A stretch of DNA of 9,325 bases, from the NCBI GenBank assembly GCA_021799405.1, contig JAJZAL010000206.1, positions 1-9,325 on the forward strand. The letters run 5' to 3'. The notes under the pieces are model-generated. The model saw only the letters and a program-made list of their open reading frames with translations. It was not told where the DNA came from and did no database searches. Shown here piece after piece: positions 1 through 7,249 of the stretch. Positions within the stretch are counted from its first letter, which is position 1. Every line of letters starts with the position of its first letter. Made by a program: the position numbers and the translations under genes. This DNA comes from Acidobacteriota bacterium (GTDB lineage: Bacteria; Acidobacteriota; Terriglobia; Terriglobales; Acidobacteriaceae).

Positions 1-1041
1 GGCGCGCGAGGATAGCGGGGAGGTTCCATCCTCTCCGCCGAGCTGCCATCGCGCTCCGAAGCGCCGCGCCAGCCACGCTGCAAAGGCGGCGCACGCCCAA
101 TAGACAAAAAAAAGCCCAACCGCAGAGATGGCAAGCATCTTCGGAATGTGGTGCAACACGTAATGCCCGCTCTCGTGACCGAAGATGAAGAGAACCTCAT
201 CGTCAGGAATGCGTCCGGCGGTAGTGTCCCATACCACAATCCGCTTGGTTGAGCCGATGCCGCTGACGTAGGCGTTCAAGCCGTTGGTCTTCAGGCTGGC
301 CTTCATCAGGAACATGCGGCTTGGCGGGATGTTGGTTCCCGTCCGCGCCACCACCTTCTCCAGTTGCTGCACCAGGGCGGGATTGGTCTTTTGGAGGGGC
401 TCGAATTTATTGAAGATGGGTTCAAGCAGCGGCTCGACGAAGAGGGTGAGCACCAGCAATGGCAGCGTGACGAGCCATGCCCCCAGCCAGAAACGGCGCG
501 GCCAGCGGCGCACGATCCAGTTAAAGAGCAAGAGCACGGGCGCTCCGATCAGCAGGGCCAGAGCCAGGGCTTTGCCCTGGTCGCCGATCCAGCTTCCCCA
601 ACTCTGCACGCTGATGCCGTAAGCGCGGCTCACGTGCTGGCTGAACCAGTCCAGTGGCAGTCCGGTCAGGTCAATGATCACCAGAAATGCGGCGAAGAAG
701 ATCAGCCCCTGAACCCAGCGGCGGCTCGCGAGACGTCCTGCCCATGCCTCAAGGCCGGCAGCGGCTCGTGTGGCCAGCAGCAGCCAGAGCACGGCCAGGC
801 CCCAGAACGAGCCCACGATATTCAGAGTGTCGCGGATACGGCCGAGTGCAATCGCCTTCGCGAGTTTATCGGGTGGCAGGGTATAGGCTTGCTGCTGGTT
901 GGCCGGCTCAGAGGCTGGGGCGGCTTGCGCCGCGCCGGTTGGGTCGGGACCGGGTTGGGCCGCGCAGAAACGCGGGGTGAATGCGACGAAAAGGATGGTC
1001 AAGCAGAGGACAGGCAGGCACCACCGTACGAATGTTTTCAT
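1..1041 (-). CDS. M48 family (Ste24-like) membrane zinc metalloprotease, 3' end beyond window
   Basis: Integral-membrane peptidase of the M48 / CAAX-protease type, expected to cut membrane-associated or misfolded proteins; the bacterial substrate is not predictable here. The visible 347 residues begin with a hydrophobic segment (about 8-22, signal peptide or first helix) and a Pro/Ala/Gln-rich linker (30-52). Hydrophobic spans follow near 74-90, 112-128, 157-175 and 186-202, then the Ste24-type segment FNKFEPL (210-216). The conserved block NGLNAYVSGIG (253-263) with KRIVVWDT (266-273) precedes the catalytic motif HESGH (H289, E290, H293), which is followed by a further hydrophobic span (302-322). 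The third zinc ligand, a downstream Glu, would lie past the window edge. The ATG is preceded by GGGAGGT at 1047-1053 with a 5-base spacer, which fixes the start. The gene is divergent from the TldD-like operon, with a gap of roughly 50 bases. Family assignment is firm; the partial state is due only to the window edge. Confidence 0.9.
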   Translation of the reverse strand, partial: MKTFVRWCLPVLCLTILFVAFTPRFCAAQPGPDPTGAAQAAPASEPANQQQAYTLPPDKLAKAIALGRIRDTLNIVGSFWGLAVLWLLLATRAAAGLEAWAGRLASRRWVQGLIFFAAFLVIIDLTGLPLDWFSQHVSRAYGISVQSWGSWIGDQGKALALALLIGAPVLLLFNWIVRRWPRRFWLGAWLVTLPLLVLTLFVEPLLEPIFNKFEPLQKTNPALVQQLEKVVARTGTNIPPSRMFLMKASLKTNGLNAYVSGIGSTKRIVVWDTTAGRIPDDEVLFIFGHESGHYVLHHIPKMLAISAVGLFFVYWACAAFAAWLARRFGARWQLGGEDGTSPLSSRA

Positions 1042-1130
1042 CAAAGACCTCCCGGCAACGTCAAACTCTGCGACAATCGAGCATACAAATGCTTATATCC
1101 GATTTTTCTGCCTCTGGGTCGCCAATCCCC
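1042..1130. promoter_or_regulatory. Probable divergent promoter region between the M48 gene and the TldD-like operon
   Basis: A short AT-rich island (about 1083-1108) in otherwise GC-rich DNA lies between two divergent genes. On the minus strand TATAAG at 1092-1097 matches five of six -10 bases and would give a leader of about 44 bases before the M48 start, but no good -35 is seen. On the plus strand GCGACA (1070-1075), a 17-18 base spacer and TTATAT/TATATC (1093-1099) form a weak sigma-70-like match. If that plus promoter is real, the ATG at 1089 lies upstream of the transcript start and the TldD-like protein must start downstream. Seen by eye only. Confidence 0.35.
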
Positions 1131-2900
1131 TTGGTTGACTCAAAACGGCTCGCGTTGAAACCGCGATGCGCGGCAATTGCTCTTCTTGTCCTGCTTTGGA
1201 TGTTGCCGTTTGCGGCCGGCGCCCAGCAAACCTCCCCTGTGCTTCTGGACGCCATGACGGCTGAGCTGCACCGCGCCTACACCGCGCTCGGCAAGCCGGC
1301 CCCGCTTCAGCCCGCAAGCCTGGCAGCCGACGACAGGCAACCGCCGCTTTACTTCCTTAGCTACTCAGTGAGCGACACCAGCTATGTGTCCATCCGGGCG
1401 CAGTTTGGGGGACTGGTAGACATCTCGGCCAACCGCGCGCGCGTGGCCGACGTGCAGGCGCGCGTCGGCAGCCCTGCGCTCGACAATACTCACGGCGACC
1501 ATCGCGGTTCGGCGGTCAACAGCATGACACTGCCGCTCGGCGACGATCGGGAGGCGCTGGAGCAGTCGCTCTGGCTAGCCACCAATCGAGGCTATGGGAA
1601 TGCGCTGGACAGCTACCTCCGAGTGCGGACCGAGATTCAGGTCAGAGTCCGGGAAGAAGACACCTCGCCCGACTTCAGCCAGGAGCCGCCGCAGGCGCAT
1701 GAGGAAATGCCGGCCCCGCCGGTAGCCGTTGATCAGGTGGCGTGGGGGCGGCGCGTGCAGGCGCTCTCCAAAATCTTCCGCCAATTCCCCGAGGTTTACC
1801 AGAACGAGGTAATCCTCACCGCCCAGAACGAGACCGATTATTACGTCTCGTCGGAGGGCTCACGGCTCGTGACGCCGCATCTGCGGGCCCGGCTGGTGGC
1901 GATTGCCATGACCCGCGCCGACGATGGCATGAACCTCTTTCGGACGCGGACCTTCGAAGCGGCGACAGCGGACGGGCTGCCCGCACAGGCGGAACTGGAA
2001 GCAGCGATGCGGGAACTGGGCCAAAGCCTGGAAAATCTGCGCAAAGCCCCGGTGACGCAGCCCTACGACGGCCCGGCGCTGCTTTCCGGTCGGGCAGCGG
2101 CGGTCTTCTTCCATGAAGTGCTCGGCCACCGCCTCGAAGGCCAGCGCCAGCGCGGCGGCAGGGAAGGCCAGACCTTTACCAGGGATCTCGGCAAGCCCGT
2201 GCTGCCCAGCTTTCTGTCAGTGACCGACGATCCAACGCTGACCGCCATCGACGGGACGCTGCTCAGCGGCAGCTACGAGTACGACGACGAGGGCCAGAAG
2301 GCGCAGCGTGTGGCGCTGATCGAGAATGGGGTACTCCGAAATTTCCTCATGTCGCGCATGCCGATCACCGGATTCAGCTCCTCGAACGGACACGGCCGCG
2401 CGCAAACCGGGCTTGTGCCCACCGGGCGCCAGGGCAACCTGATCGTTACCTCCGCCAAAACCGAACCGGAGAGCCAACTGCGCAGGCAGCTTATCGAAGA
2501 GGCCAGGAAGCAGGGCAAGCCTTACGGCCTTTACTTTGAAGACATCTCCTCGGGCCTGACGGCGACTCAGCGCACCTCGCCGCAGGCCTTCCAGGTGATT
2601 CCGCTGGTCGTTTGGCGTGTATACGTGGACGGCCGTCCGGACGAACTGGTACGCGGCGTGAACATCGTCGGCACGCCGCTGGCGGCGCTCAAGCGCATCG
2701 TGGCTACCGGCGACAGGAGTGAAGTTTTCAATGGCGAATGCGGCGCGGAGTCGGGCACGGTCCCGGTCAGCGCGGTGGCTCCGGCCATGCTGCTCAGTGA
2801 GATTGAAACGCAGCGCCAGCCGCAAGGCACCGCCCGCCCGCCGATATTGCCCATTCCGGGAACAGACAGCGTAGCGTCCGCGAAGGAGCATGCGCAATGA
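1089..2900 (+). CDS. TldD/PmbA-family metalloprotease with HExxxH motif and export signal (active subunit)
   Basis: Zinc metalloprotease of the TldD family. In E. coli the cytoplasmic TldD/TldE pair trims microcin B17 and degrades unfolded peptides such as CcdA. Here the chain (603 residues from this start, longer than E. coli TldD) has a basic then hydrophobic stretch at 20-45 ending in AGA-QQ, a typical Sec signal, so export to the periplasm is inferred. The N-terminal TldD/PmbA domain lies at about 85-320. The active-site helix carries HEVLGH (H342, E343, H347). The C-terminal domain has the family signatures YDDEGQKAQRVALIENGVL (398-416), NGHGRA (433-438), RGVNIVGTP (522-530) and GECGAESGTVPVS (549-561), in which C551 matches the cysteine zinc ligand of E. 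coli TldD. All expected catalytic residues are present. The start is uncertain: ATG 1089 has no clear Shine-Dalgarno, and TTG 1131 or TTG 1155 would give a more usual signal peptide. It is the first gene of an operon overlapping its partner by four bases. Confidence 0.88.
   Translation: MLISDFSASGSPIPLVDSKRLALKPRCAAIALLVLLWMLPFAAGAQQTSPVLLDAMTAELHRAYTALGKPAPLQPASLAADDRQPPLYFLSYSVSDTSYVSIRAQFGGLVDISANRARVADVQARVGSPALDNTHGDHRGSAVNSMTLPLGDDREALEQSLWLATNRGYGNALDSYLRVRTEIQVRVREEDTSPDFSQEPPQAHEEMPAPPVAVDQVAWGRRVQALSKIFRQFPEVYQNEVILTAQNETDYYVSSEGSRLVTPHLRARLVAIAMTRADDGMNLFRTRTFEAATADGLPAQAELEAAMRELGQSLENLRKAPVTQPYDGPALLSGRAAAVFFHEVLGHRLEGQRQRGGREGQTFTRDLGKPVLPSFLSVTDDPTLTAIDGTLLSGSYEYDDEGQKAQRVALIENGVLRNFLMSRMPITGFSSSNGHGRAQTGLVPTGRQGNLIVTSAKTEPESQLRRQLIEEARKQGKPYGLYFEDISSGLTATQRTSPQAFQVIPLVVWRVYVDGRPDELVRGVNIVGTPLAALKRIVATGDRSEVFNGECGAESGTVPVSAVAPAMLLSEIETQRQPQGTARPPILPIPGTDSVASAKEHAQ
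2883..2888 (+). promoter_or_regulatory. Shine-Dalgarno of the second TldD/PmbA gene, inside the first
   Basis: AAGGAG lies eight bases before the ATG at 2897, within the last codons of the upstream gene. Together with the ATGA stop/start overlap (2897-2900) it indicates translational coupling and near 1:1 synthesis of the two subunits, which suits a heterodimer. Confidence 0.75.
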
Positions 2901-4564
2901 AGACGATTCGTTCCATCGTCCGGCTGGCTGCAACCGGAGTTCTTCCGGCCTTGCTGTGTGCACCGCCATTGATCGCCGCGCAGCAGACACGCGCTTCCGC
3001 GGAGAAGGATCCGGTACTCAAGGCCATGCTCACTGAGCTTGACCGCAGCATGGCCCAGCTCCAGTTGAAGGGCTTTTCCAAGCCCTTCTTTATCCAGTAC
3101 CGCATTGAGGATGTGGACGACTTCTCCACCAGGGCGAAGTTTGGCGCCAGCGAGGGCTCGAAGCGCACCCGCCAGCGCGTGGCCCGCGTCAAGGTGCTGG
3201 TAGGCGATTACAAGACAGACAGCTCCGGCGAGCGAGGCGGCGGGGCGCTGGAACTGACGGCGCTGGATGACGATCCCATCGCGCTGCGCTCGGCGCTGTG
3301 GGTGGCAACCGATCAGGCGTACAAGAGCGCGCTCACCGCGTATGCGCAGAAGCAGGCCGCGCTCAAGGAAGTGCAGACGCCGCCGCAAGCCGACGACTTC
3401 AGTCGCGAAAAGCCCCTCATCTCGCTCGCCGCTGCGCCGCGACTCACGCTTGACGAAGCCGGCTGGGCAAGTCGTGTCGCGCACGACAGCGGCATCTACC
3501 GGACCAACGCCGCGGTCAAGGCCGGCCGGCGCGACGTGCAATATTCCACGGCCGAGTTTCACGCGCGCACGACGGCCACATGGCTTGTAAACAGCGAGGG
3601 CACCATCATCCGCAAAGGTACGGTCGAGTACCAGGAGTTCGTGGCGGTCGGCATGCAGGCGCCTGACGGAATGCGGCTTGACCGTTCCTACGCCACCACC
3701 GGTGCCTCGCTGGCGGACCTGGACGTGCCCGCGGTCTTCGAGCGGCATGCAGTGGAACTGATCTCTTCGCTGGCCGAGTTGCGCAAGGCGCCGCTGGTCG
3801 AAGAGGAGTATCACGGCCCGCTGTTGTTGAGCGCCGACGCTGCGGCCGGCACATTCCGCCTTTTGCTGGCGAACGCGGTGACGGCCACACGGCCCAGGCT
3901 GGGCACAGCGGCCCGCACCAACGGCCCCTTTGCTTCAAGCTACAAAACGCACGTACTCCCCGAATTTCTTGATGTCAGCGACGATCCCGGCCTGAAGAGC
4001 TATGACGGCAAGCGCCTTGTGGGGGCGTATGCCGTGGACGAAGAAGGCGTTCCAGCACAGGAGGTGCAACTGGTGACGGGAGGGCTGCTGGAGAACTACC
4101 TCATCGGCCGCCAGCCGGTGCGCGGCTTTCCCCAATCGAACGGGCACGGCCGAGCCGGGATTACGGGTCCTCCGCGGCCGGCCATCGGGGTACTGAAGGT
4201 GAGCGCCCGCAATGGAATCTCGGAAAGGGAACTGAACCGCAGGTTGCTGGCGATGGCCAAAGAGCGAAGGCTGGAGAGCGTCTTCTACGTGCAGACCCTG
4301 GGCGCTGCGCTCATGCCGCGCCTGCTCTACCGCGTCAGCGTGGACGGAAAGCCGGAGCTGGTGCGCGGCGCGGAGATCGATGACGTTGACCAGAGGGCGC
4401 TGCGCGCCAGCGTGACCGCCGCAGGCAGCGATCTGTATGTGACCAACTACTTCGGTGACATTCCCCAAACGGTGCTTGCGCCAGCGCTGCTGCTGGAAGA
4501 TGCAACCATCCGCCGTGCCAACGAGAAGAACGACAAGCTTCCGTTTTATCCGCCTCCGGATTGA
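2897..4564 (+). CDS. TldE/PmbA-like partner lacking the metal-binding motif, with export signal
   Basis: Second TldD/PmbA-family protein (555 residues), probably the non-catalytic subunit that forms a heterodimer with the upstream protein and shapes the peptide-binding chamber, as TldE does for TldD in E. coli. Residues 1-28 form a Sec-type signal (basic start, hydrophobic core, IAA-QQ), so both partners appear exported. The chain aligns by eye with its neighbour along its length: YHGPLLLSADAAAG against YDGPALLSGRAAAV, AVDEEGVPAQEVQLVTGGLLENYL against the neighbour's DDEG block, and NGHGRA in both. At the active-site helix, where the neighbour has HEVLGH, this one reads RLLLAN (R321 to N326), so both histidines and the glutamate are lost. 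Near its C-terminus the cysteine ligand is also absent (LYVTNYFGDIPQTVLAPALLLED). Loss of all catalytic residues with the fold kept argues for a structural role rather than decay; the frame is intact. A tandem duplication followed by specialisation is the simplest origin. Confidence 0.85.
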   Translation: MKTIRSIVRLAATGVLPALLCAPPLIAAQQTRASAEKDPVLKAMLTELDRSMAQLQLKGFSKPFFIQYRIEDVDDFSTRAKFGASEGSKRTRQRVARVKVLVGDYKTDSSGERGGGALELTALDDDPIALRSALWVATDQAYKSALTAYAQKQAALKEVQTPPQADDFSREKPLISLAAAPRLTLDEAGWASRVAHDSGIYRTNAAVKAGRRDVQYSTAEFHARTTATWLVNSEGTIIRKGTVEYQEFVAVGMQAPDGMRLDRSYATTGASLADLDVPAVFERHAVELISSLAELRKAPLVEEEYHGPLLLSADAAAGTFRLLLANAVTATRPRLGTAARTNGPFASSYKTHVLPEFLDVSDDPGLKSYDGKRLVGAYAVDEEGVPAQEVQLVTGGLLENYLIGRQPVRGFPQSNGHGRAGITGPPRPAIGVLKVSARNGISERELNRRLLAMAKERRLESVFYVQTLGAALMPRLLYRVSVDGKPELVRGAEIDDVDQRALRASVTAAGSDLYVTNYFGDIPQTVLAPALLLEDATIRRANEKNDKLPFYPPPD

Positions 4565-4671
4565 GTCGAATGTGGAATACCAGGGACTGCGCCAATCGGG
4601 CTGCGGGGAAGTATCCTGGATTTGGGTGCGGCTTCACTTGTACCGTAATCGCGGCAGAATCAATGCTGACA
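4565..4671. other. Convergent intergenic gap
   Basis: These 107 bases separate the stop of the TldE-like gene from the stop of the carbamoyltransferase-like gene. I see no convincing hairpin plus T-run on either strand. No frame here continues the carbamoyltransferase: the conserved GPRALGxRSI-type block of its missing C-terminal half does not appear. Confidence 0.5.
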
Positions 4672-5853
4672 TCAGGCTTGCCGGACGCGGATATCGGGCT
4701 CGTAACCTGTGCCGGAACGGGCCGAGAGGCGCAGCGCCGGCAACTGCCGGGCGGGAATCGCCTGCGAGAGCGAGGCGCGGTAGAGCGCGGCGCCCAGCGC
4801 TGCCCCGTCATCGCCGCCCGCGGGGTAGATATAAACCGCGTCAAAGAAGCGCGACCGGATCAGTTTCCGCTTGGCGGCCGTTTTCAGCGGCGTACCGCCC
4901 GCCAGCACCACCCGCCGCAACCCGGTTTCCTTCGCAAAATGCTCGCAGACATGCAGAATCACGCGCTCGAAACACTCCTGCATGGCGGCTGCCACATCTT
5001 CGTGGATGAATTCGATCGGTTCGCCCGGCGACCGGCGCCGAACCAGCTTCTGATCGAGATAGCTCCGCGCGGCCGCACAGATCTCACGCTCCTTGCGTGA
5101 GTTGTTCAGCTTCAACAGAGGAATGTGCGCGCAACCGTCATCGCGCAGCTCCACGGCATCCATGAAGAACTTCCGGAAGCGCGAGGGGTCGCCATAGCCG
5201 GCCATCTCCATCATCTTGTACTCATCAGTACTGAACTCAAAGCCCAGATGCAGCGCCACCAGCGAGTACAGCATGCCGATCGAGTCTCTGGCGTAGATGG
5301 CGCGAACCCTCTCCAATTCGCCATCATGAAAATCGAAGACGCTCAAGCCCTCAATCTCGCCCATCGCGTCGCTGACCACCACCAGGCACTCGTCCCAGCC
5401 TGACGTATAGGCGGCGCCGGCGGCGTGCGCCCGGTGGTGGCTCACCGCGAAGACTTTGTCCTCAGAAAATCCTGGCAGATTGCGGCGCACCTGTTCGAGC
5501 AGCGCAGTCCGCGAAAGAACCCTCCTGTAGAGTTCCGCCGAAGCGTCATTCTGGGCGTAAAACACGCGATAGGGCGCAAAGTCGAATCCGTGAGCGATTT
5601 CGTCGATTTCGTCAATGGCGATGCCGGCTTCAGACAGACAGAATTGAATCGCGTTGATGGGGAATTCGGCAGTGCGCATTTGCCCGCTGAAACGTGCCTG
5701 ATCCGCGGCAGCTACGAGCTTGCCGTCGATGACCAGCGCGGCTGCTGAATCCATTCCCTGCGCAATGCGGTACTCGCGCTCCTCAAGGCCGGGCCAGGCA
5801 GCTTTCTTAAAACTCATGAAATTTTCGAGCCCGCTGATACCGATGACTTTCAT
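4672..5853 (-). CDS. NodU/CmcH/TobZ-type carbamoyltransferase, Kae1-like domain only
   Basis: Protein of 393 residues matching the N-terminal Kae1-like half of carbamoyltransferases that transfer a carbamoyl group from carbamoyl-adenylate to a hydroxyl of an antibiotic, Nod factor or glycan. It opens with the ASKHA-type strand MKVIGISG, then an extra segment of about 20 residues (9-32), then GMDSAAALVIDGKLVAAADQ (33-52). The metal-binding motif HHRAH (H139, H143), D162 in VVVSDAMGE and D348 in PAGGDDGAALGAAL (344-357) are all kept, so metal and nucleotide binding look possible. Known members such as TobZ run to about 570 residues and carry a C-terminal YrdC-like domain that makes carbamoyl-adenylate. 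This one stops about 35 residues after the Kae1 domain and lacks that half. The nucleotide-side loop reads AGGTPLKTAAKRKL (318-331), unlike the usual GGVALN-type sequence. The start at 5853 is set by homology and by GGAAGAGG at 5859-5866; an open frame upstream to 6009 is not needed. It could be a stand-alone subfamily or a C-terminally truncated gene. It stands alone, convergent with the TldE-like gene. Confidence 0.8.
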   Translation of the reverse strand: MKVIGISGLENFMSFKKAAWPGLEEREYRIAQGMDSAAALVIDGKLVAAADQARFSGQMRTAEFPINAIQFCLSEAGIAIDEIDEIAHGFDFAPYRVFYAQNDASAELYRRVLSRTALLEQVRRNLPGFSEDKVFAVSHHRAHAAGAAYTSGWDECLVVVSDAMGEIEGLSVFDFHDGELERVRAIYARDSIGMLYSLVALHLGFEFSTDEYKMMEMAGYGDPSRFRKFFMDAVELRDDGCAHIPLLKLNNSRKEREICAAARSYLDQKLVRRRSPGEPIEFIHEDVAAAMQECFERVILHVCEHFAKETGLRRVVLAGGTPLKTAAKRKLIRSRFFDAVYIYPAGGDDGAALGAALYRASLSQAIPARQLPALRLSARSGTGYEPDIRVRQA

Positions 5854-6258
5854 CCATGCCTCTTCCGAGGATCGCGCCGTGCCTGATGAGCGAACCCAGT
5901 TCTCGCACAACCTCTCTCGGATGTCTCCGGGAGAGATCACACCACCTTCGGCTTCGGGGTGATAAGTTTTTGGGGTCCCCAAGTCGCGGCCGTACGCGAG
6001 CGTCGTCACGCTTTACTGTGCAGACTAGCATAGCGATTCCCCAGCAATGGCGGGCTTGCCGCGGCCTGCACCAAACTGAATAACCCCCTGCGCCAGCACC
6101 GTTGGCGGATTCAGGCCGGCCGTTGTTCGCTGCTCCCGCGCGGCAACCTGAGACACCGTCGCTGGTCCGGGAGGCGGTTTCGGTTTCTCCACCGTTGATT
6201 CCGCCGGGGGAGTATGCTTAATCTCCGAAGAGAAACCCAACCGCGCCGAGGACCGAAC
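5854..6258. other. Intergenic region of about 400 bases without a supported gene
   Basis: This region lies between the divergent carbamoyltransferase and ThuA-like genes. Open frames exist but show no recognisable domain and no good ribosome site. Visible structure: a TCTCTC/GAGAGA inverted repeat (about 5912-5936), an ATCAC/GTGAT hairpin enclosing CACC/GGTG arms (about 5936-5963), and the palindrome at 5970-5982. For the ThuA-like gene a weak promoter-like pair, TTGATT (6195-6200), 17 bases, TTAATC (6218-6223), is possible. No clear promoter for the carbamoyltransferase was found. Confidence 0.5.
5970..5982. promoter_or_regulatory. 13-base perfect palindrome, possible operator
   Basis: TTGGGGTCCCCAA has two perfect six-base arms around one central base. 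It lies about 115 bases upstream of the carbamoyltransferase start and about 275 upstream of the ThuA-like start, in non-coding DNA. It could be a binding site for a dimeric regulator; no matching second copy was seen by eye nearby. Confidence 0.25.
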
Positions 6259-7203
6259 ATGAATCGCATCTTTCAGGCAACTTTCTCTGCCCTCCTGCTC
6301 TGCCTGCCAGGACTGGCCGCGGTCGCCGCCCCCATTCCCATCATGATCCTGGACGGCGAGAGCGGCGGGCCGTACCACAACTGGAAGCTCACCACGCCCG
6401 TCCTCAAGCGCGAGCTGGAAGAGACCGGCCTCTTCAAGGTCACGGTCGTCACCGCGCCGCGCTCTGACGGCGACTTCAGCAACTTCAAGCCGGAGTTCAG
6501 CCGCTACAAGGCCATCGTCATGAACTACGACGCTCCCGACTGGCCGGCAAATTTACGCGCGCAGTTTGAAGACTACGTCCGCAAGGGCGGCGGGCTCATC
6601 ATTGTGCACGCGGCTGACAACGCCTTTCCCAACTGGCCCGCCTATAACCTGATGATCGGCATCGGCGGCTGGAGGCACCGCACCGAGCAGGCCGGCCCCT
6701 ACTGGTACTGGAAGGATGGCAAGCTGGTCTCCGATCCCTCGCCCGGCCCTACCGGCTCGCATGGAGCTCGGCTGCCGTTTCAGATCGTCACGCGCGATGC
6801 TGCGCACCCCATCATGAGGGGACTGCCGCCCGTCTGGGTTCACGTCAACGACGAGCTTTATGCCACTCTGCGCGGCCCCGGCAAAAACATGACCGTGCTC
6901 GCCACCGCGCATTCCGACCCGAAAAACAAGGGAACCGGCCATGACGAGCCCATCATTATGGTTCTGCGTTACGGGAAGGGAAGAATCTTTCACACCACGC
7001 TGGGCCACGATGTCTTCGCACTGAGCTGCGTGGGATTCATCACGATCTTTCAGCGCGGCACCGAGTGGGCCGCGACGGGAAAAGTTACCCAGAAGGCCCC
7101 GGCCAACTTCCCCACCGCTGACTCAGTAAGTTACCGAGTAGATATCGCGGAAATGGATCCGGCATTCCTGAAGGGAGCTTCGCCAGTGGTGGCGGCGAAG
7201 TAG
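6259..7203 (+). CDS. Secreted ThuA-like domain protein
   Basis: ThuA-family protein (class I glutamine-amidotransferase-like fold). ThuA is linked to trehalose/disaccharide use in rhizobia, and related proteins are common in sugar-degrading loci; the exact reaction of this secreted form is unknown. The 314-residue chain starts with a Sec signal (MNRIFQATFSALLLCLPGLA, then AVAA; cleavage near residue 23-24). The mature part begins with the first strand IPIMILDGESGGPYHNWK (26-43). Family hallmarks follow: RYKAIVMNYDAPDW (82-95), YVRKGGGLIIVHAADNAFPNW (106-126), HPIMRGLPPVWVHVNDELYA (183-202) and YGKGRIFHTTLGHD (238-251). The domain looks complete and no extra C-terminal domain follows. The start was chosen because GAGG at 6248-6251 sits seven bases before the ATG and the signal peptide starts there; the in-frame ATG at 6214 would add 15 charged residues ahead of the signal. 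It is convergent with the GH105 gene, which hints at a shared role in glycan breakdown, but shared transcription is excluded. Confidence 0.88.
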   Translation: MNRIFQATFSALLLCLPGLAAVAAPIPIMILDGESGGPYHNWKLTTPVLKRELEETGLFKVTVVTAPRSDGDFSNFKPEFSRYKAIVMNYDAPDWPANLRAQFEDYVRKGGGLIIVHAADNAFPNWPAYNLMIGIGGWRHRTEQAGPYWYWKDGKLVSDPSPGPTGSHGARLPFQIVTRDAAHPIMRGLPPVWVHVNDELYATLRGPGKNMTVLATAHSDPKNKGTGHDEPIIMVLRYGKGRIFHTTLGHDVFALSCVGFITIFQRGTEWAATGKVTQKAPANFPTADSVSYRVDIAEMDPAFLKGASPVVAAK

Positions 7204-7249
7204 CATGCTTTTGTCTTTTTCAATCCGCGTCAATCCTGACACTTGGGTT

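Noticed and set aside
981..1088. TldD-like start at the ATG at 981
   Set aside because: It would overlap the divergent M48 coding sequence and add 36 basic residues before the signal peptide.
364..1158. Open frame of 264 codons on the plus strand
   Set aside because: It is opposite the M48 gene, whose protein has clear membrane spans and HESGH; the plus-strand product is low-complexity (Gln/Glu/Ala-rich) with no domain.
2567..3814. Long minus-strand open frame (415 codons) antisense to both TldD-family genes
   Set aside because: Arg/Gly/Ala/His-rich product typical of GC-rich antisense frames; it crosses two well-supported genes and has no recognisable motif.
4565..4671. A frameshifted C-terminal half of the carbamoyltransferase
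   Set aside because: None of the minus-strand frames running below 4672 into the TldE-like gene shows the GPRALGxRSI-type block or other YrdC-like sequence, so a simple frameshift is not supported.
5854..6009. N-terminal extension of the carbamoyltransferase-like protein to an upstream ATG at 6009
   Set aside because: The family begins with the strand MKVIGISG at 5853, which has its own good ribosome site; the extension resembles no domain.
7204..7225. T-rich stretch after the ThuA-like stop as an intrinsic terminator
   Set aside because: No stable stem precedes the T-rich run; the strong hairpin is downstream of it, so the order is wrong for a classic terminator.
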